Made by a program: the position numbers and the translations under genes. From Candidatus Stoquefichus massiliensis AP9 (GTDB lineage: Bacteria > Bacillota_I > Bacilli_A > Erysipelotrichales > Coprobacillaceae), in the NCBI RefSeq assembly GCF_000455285.1, contig NZ_HG005284.1, positions 51,527-115,526 on the forward strand: 64,000 nucleotides of DNA, written 5' to 3'. This document shows positions 27,321 through 37,385 of this stretch, one piece after another. Under the pieces are notes generated by a model, which did no database searches, was not told the DNA's origin, and saw nothing but the letters and a program-made list of their open reading frames with translations. Position 1 is the stretch's first letter; every line of letters starts with the position of its first letter.

Positions 27321-28252
27321 GATGACTTACTCTTAATATTATCTAAAATACGATTCACAAATTCTTTACTAGAATCAAATCCAGAATCTTTTAATTGCAT
27401 ATTCATAACAGCTGCTTCAATGATAGCAGACATACTTCTTCCACCTGTAACTGGCACAACAATTTTAGGAATTTGGACAGTTAAAATCTCTTCTGTCACA
27501 TCATCTTCTTCAACACCAATACGTGTATATTCTCGTGATGGTAACCATCTTTCTAACTGGATAATCAAATCAACATTATCCTTTGGCAAAATAGAAGCTA
27601 CACCAAACATTTTAGAAACATCAATAACTCCTATACCTCTAATTTCTAATAAATTCTTTAATACTTCTGGAGCTCTTCCAACAATACCTTGTCCTATATG
27701 ATAAAGTTCAATAGCATCATCAGCAATTAATAAATGACCTCTTTTAATTAATTCTAATGCAATCTCTGATTTTCCAATTCCACTATCTCCACGAATAACA
27801 ACACCTTTTCCATAGATATTTAAAAACACTCCATGGATCAAAGTTTCTGCTGCTAATGCTTCATCCAATGTTCCTGTTAAATCAATAGAAACACGGCCTG
27901 TTGCCTGTTTTGTTTCAAAAATTGGAAAATTTCTCTTAACTGCAATATTCTTAAGTATTTCAGGACATTCATATCCTTTAGCAATAATAATACACGGTGT
28001 CTCATCATTCACAAGTTTAGAAAAACAAGCCAACTGTGCTTCTTTACTCATTTCTCTAACAAATGCAATTTCCTTCTCTCCAAAGAGAATAATTCTTCGA
28101 AAATCAGTATGTTTAAAAAATCCTGCTAGTTCAAATCCAGGTCTATTCATTTCAGCAACAAAAATTTCTCTTTCTAAAGAATCCTCATCCCCTGAAATAC
28201 GTTCATAACTTGGTGATTTTAATAAATCTTTCAATTTGACTGATTTACCCAT
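27317..28252 (-). CDS. hprK: HPr kinase/phosphorylase
   Basis: A 311-residue bifunctional enzyme that phosphorylates or dephosphorylates Ser46 of HPr to drive carbon catabolite control. The Walker A GDSGIGKSEIAL is at about residues 155-166, the catalytic RGHLLIADDAIEL follows, and the HprK signature LEIRGIGVIDV is at about 201-211. Its presence fits the many PTS and phospho-beta-glucosidase genes here. GGAGTTTT precedes the ATG. Confidence 0.97.
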   Translation of the reverse strand: MGKSVKLKDLLKSPSYERISGDEDSLEREIFVAEMNRPGFELAGFFKHTDFRRIILFGEKEIAFVREMSKEAQLACFSKLVNDETPCIIIAKGYECPEILKNIAVKRNFPIFETKQATGRVSIDLTGTLDEALAAETLIHGVFLNIYGKGVVIRGDSGIGKSEIALELIKRGHLLIADDAIELYHIGQGIVGRAPEVLKNLLEIRGIGVIDVSKMFGVASILPKDNVDLIIQLERWLPSREYTRIGVEEDDVTEEILTVQIPKIVVPVTGGRSMSAIIEAAVMNMQLKDSGFDSSKEFVNRILDNIKSKSS

Positions 28253-28262
28253 AAAACTCCTC

Positions 28263-31113
28263 CTACTCTAATACTTTCTTAAGAAAACGCCCTGTGTGGC
28301 TTTCTTCGCATTTTGCGATTTTTTCAGGTGTACCTGATACTACAATTGTACCACCATTATCGCCACCTTCCAATCCTAAATCAATAATATGATCAGCAAC
28401 TTTAATTACATCAAGATTATGTTCAATAACAATAACTGTATCACCTTGATCAACAATACGATTTAAAACCTCTATCAATCGAGCGACATCATGACTATGT
28501 AACCCAGTTGTAGGTTCATCAAGAATATAGACAGTCTTACCAGTTGCCTTCTTTTGAAGTTCACTTGCAAGTTTCACACGTTGTGCTTCTCCTCCTGAAA
28601 GCGTTGTTGCACTCTGTCCTAATTTAACATAACCTAATCCTACATCATAAATAGTTTGGAGTTTAGAACGAATACGAGGTAAATTATCAAAAAATTCTAA
28701 CGAGTCTTCTACTGTCATTTCTAAGACATCATAGATTGTTTTATCTTTATATGTTACCTGTAAAGTTTCTTCATTGTATCGTTTACCTCCACATTCTTCA
28801 CACGGAACATAAACATCAGGTAAAAAATGCATGCTAATACGTTTCACTCCATCACCTTGACATGCCTCACAACGCCCTCCTTTTACATTAAAAGAGAAAC
28901 GTCCTTTATCATATCCACGCATCTTTGCTTCTGGAGTTTTTGCAAATAAATCACGAATATCATCAAAAACTCCAGTATAAGTCACAGGATTAGAACGAGG
29001 TGTTCTACCAATAGGATCTTGCGACACTTCAATGACTTTATCAACATTATCTAATCCTAATATAGATTTATGTTTTCCTGGTTTTTCTTTTGAATGGTAA
29101 AGTTTTGCACGTACCGCTTTACATAAAATTTCATTAACTAACGTAGATTTTCCACTTCCTGAAACACCTGTTACACAGACAAACTTACCTAATGGAAATT
29201 TCACATTAATATTTTTAAGATTGTTTTCCTGTGCTCCCTTAATTTCAATATACAATCCATTTCCTTTACGATGCTTTTTAGGAACTGGTATTTTATATTC
29301 ACCAGATAAATATTTACCTGTAATAGAGTCAGGATGATGCATAATTTCTTCAGGAGTTCCTGCTGCTACAACCTCTCCCCCATGAACACCTGCTCCAGGT
29401 CCAATATCAATAATATAATCCGAAGCACGCATCAATAATATAATCCGAAGCACGCATTGTATCTTCATCATGTTCTACAACAATAACACTATTACCCAAA
29501 TCACGCATATTACATAATGTTTTGATTAATTTCTCATTATCTCTTTGATGTAATCCAATTGACGGTTCATCTAAAACATAAAGAACGCCTGTTAAACGTG
29601 ATCCAATCTGCGTAGCCAAACGAATACGCTGAGCTTCTCCTCCAGACAAACCTCCAGCACGTCTTGAAAGTGTCAAATATCCTAGACCAACATCATTTAA
29701 GAAAGTTAAGCGATCCTTAATTTCCTTTATAATTAAACGTGCAATGTTTGTTTCAGTCTCATTCAATTTTAATTCTTGAATAAAAGCAAGAGCTTTTTCA
29801 ATAGACATATCAGTGAATTCACTAATATTTAACCCACCTACTAAAACACTTAAAACCTGATCATTTAAACGTCTACCCTGACAAGTCGGACAAGTATGTT
29901 CAGCCATAAAAGACGCATACCATTCTTTAGACCATGATGAAGTTGTTTCTTCATAACGTCTTTCAATTAATGTCTTAACTCCTTCGATATACTTTGTTGT
30001 CTTTGAAACATTTCCAGAACTAGATTGAATCGTATATGTAATCGGTTTATCCGATCCTCTTAAAATAATATGAAGTTCCTTCTTGGTAAAATCTTTTAAT
30101 GGTTTGTCTAAGTCAATATGATATTCACGACATAACACTAAAAATCTCTGCCATTCAATTCGATCTGTACCAACTGAAGTTTTAAAATAACGCAATCCTC
30201 CCTGATTAATACTTAAAGACCAATCTGGAATCAAAAGGTCATCATCCACTTCATTCTTTACACCTATTCCTTTACAATCAGGACATGCTCCTAAAGGATT
30301 ATTAAAAGAAAATAATCTTGGTTCTAATTTTGGAACACTAAATCCACAATGTGGACAAGCCAAATGCTGTGAAAATAGTTTCTCAGTCTTTGTTGTTAAG
30401 TTCTCAACAATGGCTTCACCACCAGTAAGTTTTAAAGCAGTTTCCAATGAATCAGCTAATCGTGAACGATAACCTTCTTTTTTTATAATTCTATCCACAA
30501 TAACATCAATATTATGTTTCTTATTCTTGTCTAATACAATCTCTTCCTCTAATAATCTTGTTTCACCATCAACTTTAACCCTTACAAAGCCTTCTTTCAT
30601 TAAATCATCTAATAAATCTTTATGTGTTCCTTTTTGATTCTTACACATTCTTGCAAGAATCTGTAATTTTGTTCCATCTTCATACGTATCCACAGAATCA
30701 ACCATCTGCTTAATTGTCTGAGATTCAATCAAAACATGATGAGTAGGACAATATGCATGTCCAACCCTCGCATAGAGCAGTCTCAAATAATCAAATATCT
30801 CTGTGACTGTTCCAACTGTAGAACGAGGATTATTTGATGTTGTTTTCTGGTCAATCGCAATAGAAGGTGACAAACCTTCAATACTATCTACATCTGGTTT
30901 TTCTACACCACCTAAAAATTGTCTTGCATAAGCACTTAATGACTCAACATAACGTCTTTGACCTTCAGCATAAATCGTATCAAAAGCTAAAGATGTTTTC
31001 CCACTCCCAGACAACCCTGTCATAATAACAAGTTTATCACGTGGAATTTCAACATCAATATTCTTTAAATTATTGACCCTTGCTCCTTTGATAATAATTT
31101 TATCTTTTATCAT
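28263..31113 (-). pseudogene. uvrA: uvrA, frameshifted by a 25-bp tandem duplication
   Basis: Two overlapping frames together encode excinuclease subunit UvrA. The first (31113 to 29407) has Walker [14 protein letters not shown], the zinc module CPHC...CPDC and the [17 protein letters not shown] signature. The second (ending 28263) has [11 protein letters not shown], the zinc finger CEAC...CEEC and the second [15 protein letters not shown]. They meet at a perfect tandem duplication of 25 bases (29406-29455), which shifts the frame. Removing one copy restores a protein of about 941 residues, the normal UvrA length. UvrA with UvrB recognises bulky DNA lesions, so as sequenced the strain should lack nucleotide excision repair unless the duplication collapses or is an artefact. 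Confidence 0.93.
29406..29455. repeat. Perfect 25-bp tandem duplication within uvrA
   Basis: Two identical 25-base units, 29406-29430 and 29431-29455, each starting ATCAATAATATAATCC and ending CGAAGCACGC. Twenty-five is not a multiple of three, so the second copy creates the frameshift and an early stop at 29407-29409. Confidence 0.98.
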
Positions 31114-32446
31114 ACTTTTTCTTCAAACTCCTTAATATCTTCTCTCTATTTAATCCCTGAAGTTGTAAATCATATGCTTCTTCTAACACATCTTTAAAAA
31201 TTTTTTCTTCAGTCCATCCCGCTCCTATTAAATCATAGCCATTAATGATAGCTAAAGGAGCTTTCTCTCCTAATCGTTCTTTTTTATCTCTTATAAACTC
31301 TAAGAAATCATTATACTGTGATTGAACAACTTTTCCTCTACCCAACTTATCACAACAACTTATATAAATCAAATCATTTAATGAAACTTTTCCTTCAATC
31401 TTTTTCAAAAGCCTCAAATAAGATATATCTCGACTATGATTTCTTGCCATATTCATCAAATGCATATGGTACATAATCATTGTTTGAATATATTGTCTTT
31501 GTTTTTTCGAAGTTATAAGATCAACTTGCTTAAATATATCAACACCTGATTCATTATGACCAGGAGCATGTCCCTCGCTTGTTGTAACAAGCGGTTTTCC
31601 AATATCATGCAGCAAACATGACCACATAAATGAAAGTGGCTGATCTGTCTTCTGCTTGCACAATGCTGCAACATCAATCACCAGCATCGTATGTGTAAAT
31701 ACATCACCTTCTGGATGATAATCCAAGCGTTGATGAGTCATTGTTAAATTTTCTAGAAATGAAGGCAAAGCCTTGATTTCTTTTAAGAAATAAAAACCAA
31801 TAGAAGGTTTTGGAGACATCAATATTTTACAATATTCTTCATAGATACGCTCTTTAGATAAATGATCTAACATACCATCTTTAACCATCTGATAGCACAA
31901 TTGTTTTGTTTCTAAATCAATGGACATATCAAATCTAGCAGCAAACTGTGCAATTCTTAAAACTCTTAAAGGATCTTCCCCAAATGTCTGTAATGAAACA
32001 CAACGAATCACTTTCTCTTTTATATCATTCATTCCGCCACAAAGATCAATAATCTTATCCTGATGATAATCATACATTAATGCATTCATTGTAAGATCAC
32101 GTCTTAGAATTGCTTTTTCTATAGGTAAATCAGGATCGATGATAATATCAAAATCCTGATGTTTTTCTCCACTCTTCTTTTCTTTACGTGGTAAAGCAAA
32201 ATCATAGTGTGGCAATATGCTTAATTGCATTATCGCAAATGACTGCCCAAAAGTATTAACAGTTCCATGTTTTGATAAAACATCATACAGCTGCTGATAT
32301 GATAAATGATAAACTTCCACATCAATATCATGTTCTGTATGAATATTTAAAATATCATCACGAACACTTCCGCCAACAATATACACATATCCACCTGCAT
32401 TAGAAATATCATTAAAAACAGACTTTGCTAATGAACATATTTCCAT
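31100..32446 (-). CDS. cca: tRNA CCA-adding enzyme / polynucleotide adenylyltransferase with HD domain
   Basis: A 448-residue class II nucleotidyltransferase. The head has GGSVRD (about 25-30) and the DIDVEV metal aspartates; RRDLTMNAL and [16 protein letters not shown] follow, and the HD phosphohydrolase motif is LLHDIGKP at about 284-291. It adds or repairs the CCA end of tRNAs. All six tRNA genes in this window encode CCA, so the role would be mainly repair. It lies between uvrB and uvrA, overlapping the start of uvrA by 14 bases; this placement inside the uvr operon is less common. Confidence 0.9.
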   Translation of the reverse strand: MEICSLAKSVFNDISNAGGYVYIVGGSVRDDILNIHTEHDIDVEVYHLSYQQLYDVLSKHGTVNTFGQSFAIMQLSILPHYDFALPRKEKKSGEKHQDFDIIIDPDLPIEKAILRRDLTMNALMYDYHQDKIIDLCGGMNDIKEKVIRCVSLQTFGEDPLRVLRIAQFAARFDMSIDLETKQLCYQMVKDGMLDHLSKERIYEEYCKILMSPKPSIGFYFLKEIKALPSFLENLTMTHQRLDYHPEGDVFTHTMLVIDVAALCKQKTDQPLSFMWSCLLHDIGKPLVTTSEGHAPGHNESGVDIFKQVDLITSKKQRQYIQTMIMYHMHLMNMARNHSRDISYLRLLKKIEGKVSLNDLIYISCCDKLGRGKVVQSQYNDFLEFIRDKKERLGEKAPLAIINGYDLIGAGWTEEKIFKDVLEEAYDLQLQGLNREKILRSLKKKYDKR

Positions 32447-34419
32447 TACTTCTCACCTTTCAATTCCATAATGATATCTCTTAATTCCATTGCCCTTTCA
32501 AAATCAAGAATTTTCGCTGCCTGCTTCATTTCTTTTTCCAGATCATTAATCAATTTCTTCTTCGCTTTCTTATCAGCTTTCTTTCCTTTTTGAATAAAAG
32601 AAGTTGCCTCATCTACTGTTTCTTTACCTTGAATTAAATCTCTAATTTCTTTATGTATTGTTTGTGGTGTAATATGATGTTCTTTATTATATGCTTCCTG
32701 AATTTCTCTTCGTCGAGAAGTTTCATCTATTGCTTTACGCATTGAATCAGTTATACGATCACCAAACATAATAACTTTACCATTTGCATTTCTCGCAGCA
32801 CGACCAATCGTTTGTATTAAAGAGCGCTCACTTCTTAAGAACCCTTCTTTATCAGCATCAAGAATACAAACTAAAGAGACTTCTGGTAAATCCAAACCTT
32901 CTCTTAACAAATTAATTCCAACTAATACATCATACTTTCCTAGTCTTAAATCTCGTAAAATTTCGGTTCTCTCTAACGTCTTCGTATCAGAATGTAAATA
33001 TGCAACTTTTAATCCAACTTCTTTTAAATAAGCACTTAAATCCTCTGCCATTTTTTTAGTTAAGGTTGTAATAAGAACCCTTTCATTTTTTTCAACTTTA
33101 TCATTAATCTCACTAATAATATCATCAATCTGGTTCTTTGATGGTCGAACTTCAATCACTGGATCTAAAAGACCTGTTGGTCGAATAATCTGTTCAGCAT
33201 ATTCACCGTGTGTTTTCTCTAACTCATAATCACCAGGCGTTGCTGAAACATATATAACCTGATTAATAATTTTTTCAAATTCTTCGAAACGAAGCGGACG
33301 GTTATCCAAAGCACTTGGTAAACGGAAACCATATTCAACTAATGTTTCTTTACGACTGCGATCTCCATTAAACATACCTCTTACCTGTGGCAACATAACA
33401 TGACTCTCATCCACAATCATTAAGAAATCCTTAGGAAAATAATCAATCAACGTATAAGGACGCTGTCCAGCAGCACGTCCATCAATATGACGTGAATAAT
33501 TTTCAATACCTGGACACATACCAACTTCCCTTAACATTTCAATATCATGACGTGTACGTTGATCTAATCTTTCGAATTCCAATGGTTTCATACCCTCTTC
33601 AAAATAACGCAAGCGATCTTTAAGTTCTTCTGAAATCGTCCCACATGCACGTAACATCTGTTCTTTTTTTGTCACATAACCATAAGCTGGATAAATCGTA
33701 TAAGTATGATAACTTCCTAAGACTTTTCCTGTTAAAGGATCAACTTCACTAATACGTTCTACTTCATCTCCAAAAAGTTCAATACGAATAAGCCAACTCT
33801 CAGTATGACCAGGCACAATTTCAATAACATCACCACGAACTCTAAATGTTCCCTTCGATTGTTCAATATCATTTCTTTGATATTGACGATCAACAAGATA
33901 TATTAACAATTCTTTACGGTCAATCTCTTGTCCTACTCGTAAAGAAAAAATCATTTCTTTATATTGTTCTGGATTACCTAGACCATAAATAGATGCAACA
34001 GAAGCAACAACAATTGTATCTCTTCTTTCTAATAAAGAATTCATGGCTGCTGAACGTAACATTTCAATTTCATAATTCGTTTGTGCAGTCTTATCTATAT
34101 AAACATCACTTTTAGGAATATAAGCTTCAGGCTGATAAAAATCAAAGTTTGAAACAAAATATTCTACTCTATTTTCTGGAAAAAACTCCTTTAATTCAGA
34201 ATAAAGTTGTCCTGCTAATGTTTTATTATGAGCCAAAACAAGCGTTGGTTTATTAACCTCAGCAATGACATTAGAAACAGTAAAGGTTTTTCCTGTTCCT
34301 GTTCCTCCTAACAAAACCTGCTCTTTTTTACCTGCACGAATTCCTTCAACCAATTGCTTAATAGCTGATGGCTGATCACCCATTGGTGAATACTCAGAAA
34401 CAAGTTTAAACTTTTCCAT
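32446..34419 (-). CDS. uvrB: Excinuclease ABC subunit UvrB
   Basis: A 657-residue DNA repair helicase-like protein. It has Walker [11 protein letters not shown], the beta-hairpin region [20 protein letters not shown], DESHVMLPQ (Walker B), [18 protein letters not shown], and a C-terminal UVR motif ([22 protein letters not shown]) that contacts UvrC. The ATG at 34419 follows AAAGGGG; the GTG at 34428 overlaps it. UvrB itself is intact although uvrA downstream is frameshifted. Confidence 0.97.
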   Translation of the reverse strand: MEKFKLVSEYSPMGDQPSAIKQLVEGIRAGKKEQVLLGGTGTGKTFTVSNVIAEVNKPTLVLAHNKTLAGQLYSELKEFFPENRVEYFVSNFDFYQPEAYIPKSDVYIDKTAQTNYEIEMLRSAAMNSLLERRDTIVVASVASIYGLGNPEQYKEMIFSLRVGQEIDRKELLIYLVDRQYQRNDIEQSKGTFRVRGDVIEIVPGHTESWLIRIELFGDEVERISEVDPLTGKVLGSYHTYTIYPAYGYVTKKEQMLRACGTISEELKDRLRYFEEGMKPLEFERLDQRTRHDIEMLREVGMCPGIENYSRHIDGRAAGQRPYTLIDYFPKDFLMIVDESHVMLPQVRGMFNGDRSRKETLVEYGFRLPSALDNRPLRFEEFEKIINQVIYVSATPGDYELEKTHGEYAEQIIRPTGLLDPVIEVRPSKNQIDDIISEINDKVEKNERVLITTLTKKMAEDLSAYLKEVGLKVAYLHSDTKTLERTEILRDLRLGKYDVLVGINLLREGLDLPEVSLVCILDADKEGFLRSERSLIQTIGRAARNANGKVIMFGDRITDSMRKAIDETSRRREIQEAYNKEHHITPQTIHKEIRDLIQGKETVDEATSFIQKGKKADKKAKKKLINDLEKEMKQAAKILDFERAMELRDIIMELKGEK

Positions 34420-34432
34420 TTCCAACACCCCT

Positions 34433-35869
34433 TTACTTCATTAATTCTATAACTTTCTGATAACACTTATCATCCAGTTTTTGATAAACATGATAAGCTA
34501 ATGCGCTTAATAAGATAAGTGAATCATTTTTATCATATTGTCCATCATCTTTCAGCTGATAAGCATTTTCAAAAGTTTTTAATGCATTTTCTGTCTTTTT
34601 AGAAAAATAACCATCTTGACGATCAACATCATATCCTAATTCTTTTAAAATTTCTTGCATATATTTGATATTACTATCAACTTCATCATAATGATAAGTC
34701 TTCTCCATTTTTGCTAAACCAAAATCATGAATAGTAGTCGTATCTATTTCATAATCTGGCTTTATTCCAATTTCATTTATCCACTCACCTTTAGAAGTCA
34801 GCCATTTCGCATGAGTATATTTTAAAATCGAACCATCTGATAATGTCTTTTGCGTTTGAACAACACCTTTTCCATAAGTTGTCTCTCCAATGACTTTATA
34901 CCCTAAAACTTCTTGAAGTGCAGATGTCACAACTTCTGAAGCACTCGCACTATCATGATTCACCAATATATATCCATTTTCAAAATTATATTTTTCTCTA
35001 TCCGTTGCCTTATATACTTCTTCTTTTCCTTGCTTTGATTGAGTTCTAAAAAGAATCTCATCTTTTTTTATAAATAAATCCAAGATATCCTGAGCGGCTT
35101 GTAAATAACCACCACCATTATCTCTCAAATCAATCACTAAATTTTTTACATTCTCTTTTTGAAAAGTTTTCAATGCATCTTCAATCATAATGCTAGTCCC
35201 CTCACCAAAAGTTGTTATAGATAGATAGCCTATCTTTTGGGAAACAGTCGTTCTTAATTCAGATGCAACTGAAGTTTCTACACTTCCTCGCTTAACTGAT
35301 ATTTCCTTTGATTTTCCATCACGTAATATTTTTAAAAATACATTTGATCCATTCTCACCCTGAATTGCATTTTTTATTTTTTCAGATGTGTAATCAGCTA
35401 TTGAAGTTCCTTCAATATGAGTAATGATGTCTCCTGCCAAAAGTCCAGCTTTAGCTGCTGGTGTATTTTGATAAACATTTAAAAGAAGTGCTCCTTTTTC
35501 TTCAACAGCTGTATAAGTCACACCAATTCCTTGAAACGATCCATTAATAGATGTTTCTAAATCAAGAGATTGCTGCTGATTCATATATGCCGAATAAGGG
35601 TCCTGTAATCCAGCCACCATCCCCATTAATAAACGTTCATTCATACTATATTGACTATCAGCAGTATCAACAAAATCATTGTCTACTATTTCCCCTATCT
35701 GATCAAAAACTGTTCCTTCAAGATTAGTATTTGTTTCCTTTGTTCCATGTATGAAATAACCTCCAATTCCTCCAACAACAAAACATATAATACAGATAAG
35801 AATAAAGAGTGGTTCTTTTTTTATTTTTTTCTTCTTTTTATTTTCAAATTCAAAATTAAAATCGTCCAT
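34433..35869 (-). CDS. ctpA: S41-family C-terminal processing protease
   Basis: A 478-residue membrane-anchored serine protease: a cytoplasmic basic start, one helix (about 20-40), a PDZ domain (about 95-180), the S41 catalytic core with the serine in [14 protein letters not shown] and the lysine in [10 protein letters not shown], and a C-terminal peptidoglycan-binding-like domain (about 400-478, [24 protein letters not shown]). It cleaves extracytoplasmic substrates from their C-termini. It leads the operon with uvrB, cca, uvrA, hprK and lgt. CGAGGTG precedes the ATG. Confidence 0.94.
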   Translation of the reverse strand: MDDFNFEFENKKKKKIKKEPLFILICIICFVVGGIGGYFIHGTKETNTNLEGTVFDQIGEIVDNDFVDTADSQYSMNERLLMGMVAGLQDPYSAYMNQQQSLDLETSINGSFQGIGVTYTAVEEKGALLLNVYQNTPAAKAGLLAGDIITHIEGTSIADYTSEKIKNAIQGENGSNVFLKILRDGKSKEISVKRGSVETSVASELRTTVSQKIGYLSITTFGEGTSIMIEDALKTFQKENVKNLVIDLRDNGGGYLQAAQDILDLFIKKDEILFRTQSKQGKEEVYKATDREKYNFENGYILVNHDSASASEVVTSALQEVLGYKVIGETTYGKGVVQTQKTLSDGSILKYTHAKWLTSKGEWINEIGIKPDYEIDTTTIHDFGLAKMEKTYHYDEVDSNIKYMQEILKELGYDVDRQDGYFSKKTENALKTFENAYQLKDDGQYDKNDSLILLSALAYHVYQKLDDKCYQKVIELMK

Positions 35870-36060
35870 AATTACACCTCGTTTCCTTATTTTACCATAT
35901 ATTTCATCAAAATATAACCTTGAAGTCTTATTAATTCAATGACTTCATATGAGAAATATTGACTTTATATAAGCAAATTAATCCAATACATAAAAAATCA
36001 ATAGAGATATTTCTATGAATTAAGAAAACATTTCACTATATTATACATTATATCACATTT

Positions 36061-36090
36061 AGTTGCATATATACACACAAATATGCAACT
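36061..36090. repeat. Perfect 10-bp inverted repeat upstream of the ctp-uvr operon
   Basis: AGTTGCATAT and ATATGCAACT flank a ten-base spacer. A minus-strand TATAAT lies about 15 to 25 bases further on towards ctpA, so this may be an operator or activator site for the operon. It lacks a T-run and is a poor terminator. No gene is seen in 35870-36105. Confidence 0.5.
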
Positions 36091-36107
36091 TCTTATCATA
36101 AAACAAG

Positions 36108-36131
36108 AAAAGCAATCTTTACGACTGCTTT
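36108..36131 (-). terminator. Terminator of the ZIP-DtxR operon
   Basis: Six-base arms AAAGCA/TGCTTT with a T-rich tail on the minus strand, overlapping the stop codon of the DtxR-family gene. Confidence 0.55.
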
Positions 36132-36487
36132 GATAAATACTTTTTAATACATGTATAACTTTCTTCACTTATAATATGTTCTAAACGACAGGCATCATCT
36201 TCAGCTTGTTTCTCACTCACACCTAGTCCTACAAAAAAATGCGTAAGTGTTGTATGTCGATTGTATACTTTCTCAGCAATTTTTCTACCATCATCTGTAA
36301 AATCAATATATCCTTTTTGATCTACTGTCAGTAGTTTTGATTCCTTAAGAAGTTTGATTGCTCTAGAAACACTAGGCTTAGAGAAATTCATTTCATGCGC
36401 AACATCAATCGAGCGTACATACTCATTTTTCTTTTTCAACATAAGAATCGTTTCTAAATACATTTCACCTGATTCATGCAAATCCAT
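36119..36487 (-). CDS. DtxR/MntR-family metal-dependent regulator
   Basis: A protein of about 122 residues with the iron-dependent-repressor winged helix (DLHESGEMYLETILMLKKKNEYVRSIDVAHEMNFSKPSVSRAI split over residues 2-45) and the dimer domain with the metal-ligand segments GRKIAEKVYNRHTTLTHFF and LEHIISEESY. It binds DNA when loaded with Mn2+ or Fe2+. It is encoded 40 bases after a ZIP transporter gene, so it probably controls uptake of the same metal. The ATG at 36487 follows GAGGTG. Confidence 0.92.
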   Translation of the reverse strand: MDLHESGEMYLETILMLKKKNEYVRSIDVAHEMNFSKPSVSRAIKLLKESKLLTVDQKGYIDFTDDGRKIAEKVYNRHTTLTHFFVGLGVSEKQAEDDACRLEHIISEESYTCIKKYLSKQS

Positions 36488-36527
36488 CTGCATCACCTCA
36501 TATCCTTATTTATTATAACATATTTCC

Positions 36528-37307
36528 TTATCCTAATGCCACATCCAATATCATCATTACAGTAAATCCAATAGCAAATCCAATCGTCGCAACATTAGAA
36601 TGTTCACCTTCCGATGCCTCAGGTATCAATTCTTCAACAACAACATACAACATTGCTCCAGCTGCAAAAGCTAGTAAATAAGGCAATACTGGAACAACAA
36701 ATTTTGATAGTAAGATAGTCACAACAGCTCCAATAGGTTCAACAACACCAGAAGCCGTTCCATATAAAAACGCCCTTTTTCTACTCATTCCTTCACTTTT
36801 TAAAGGCATTGAAATAATTGCTCCCTCAGGAAAATTCTGGATTGCTATACCAATCGCAAGAGCCATTGCCCCCATCAATGAAACTTCACTGTTCCCAATC
36901 ATAACGCCTGCAAAAACGACACCAACTGCCATTCCCTCAGGAATATTATGCAGTGTAACTGCCAAAACTAACATTGTTGATTTTTTTAAATTTGCTTTCT
37001 TTCCTTCAATTTCATTGTCTAAATGCATATGTGGAATTGTATGATCTAATATTAAGAGAAAAGCAATACCAAGCAAGAAACCAATAGCTGCTGGCATAAA
37101 TGCAAATTTCCCTAGAGATTCTGACATATCTATTGCAGGAATCAACAATGACCAGACTGACGCCGCAACCATGACACCTGAAGCAAATCCCAACAGAATT
37201 TTCTGTATTAATGTATTCATTTTCTTAGCCATGAAAAAGACACATGATGAACCCAATGTTGTTCCTAAAAAAGGAATAAGTAAACCTAATACAATTGATG
37301 TATTCAT
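36528..37307 (-). CDS. ZIP-family metal transporter
   Basis: A 259-residue protein with eight predicted helices. The metal-site helices are HNIPEGMAVGVVF (about 126-138) and QNFPEGAIISMP (about 158-169), typical of ZupT/GufA-type ZIP proteins. A histidine-bearing loop (HTIPHMHLDNEIEG) lies in the middle. It imports Zn2+, Mn2+ or Fe2+. GAGGAGGAAAAAC precedes the ATG. It is the first gene of an operon with the DtxR-type regulator. Confidence 0.92.
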   Translation of the reverse strand: MNTSIVLGLLIPFLGTTLGSSCVFFMAKKMNTLIQKILLGFASGVMVAASVWSLLIPAIDMSESLGKFAFMPAAIGFLLGIAFLLILDHTIPHMHLDNEIEGKKANLKKSTMLVLAVTLHNIPEGMAVGVVFAGVMIGNSEVSLMGAMALAIGIAIQNFPEGAIISMPLKSEGMSRKRAFLYGTASGVVEPIGAVVTILLSKFVVPVLPYLLAFAAGAMLYVVVEELIPEASEGEHSNVATIGFAIGFTVMMILDVALG

Positions 37308-37385
37308 GTTTTTCCTCCTCTCTTTCTTTTGATTATCATACTATATCTTTTTTCATTGGTCAAAAAATATGCAATAGAAAAGCAT

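Noticed and set aside
28263..31113. Two separate UvrA-like genes, one with each half of the protein
   Set aside because: The halves are non-overlapping in family coordinates and join exactly when one 25-bp repeat unit is removed, so this is one broken gene.
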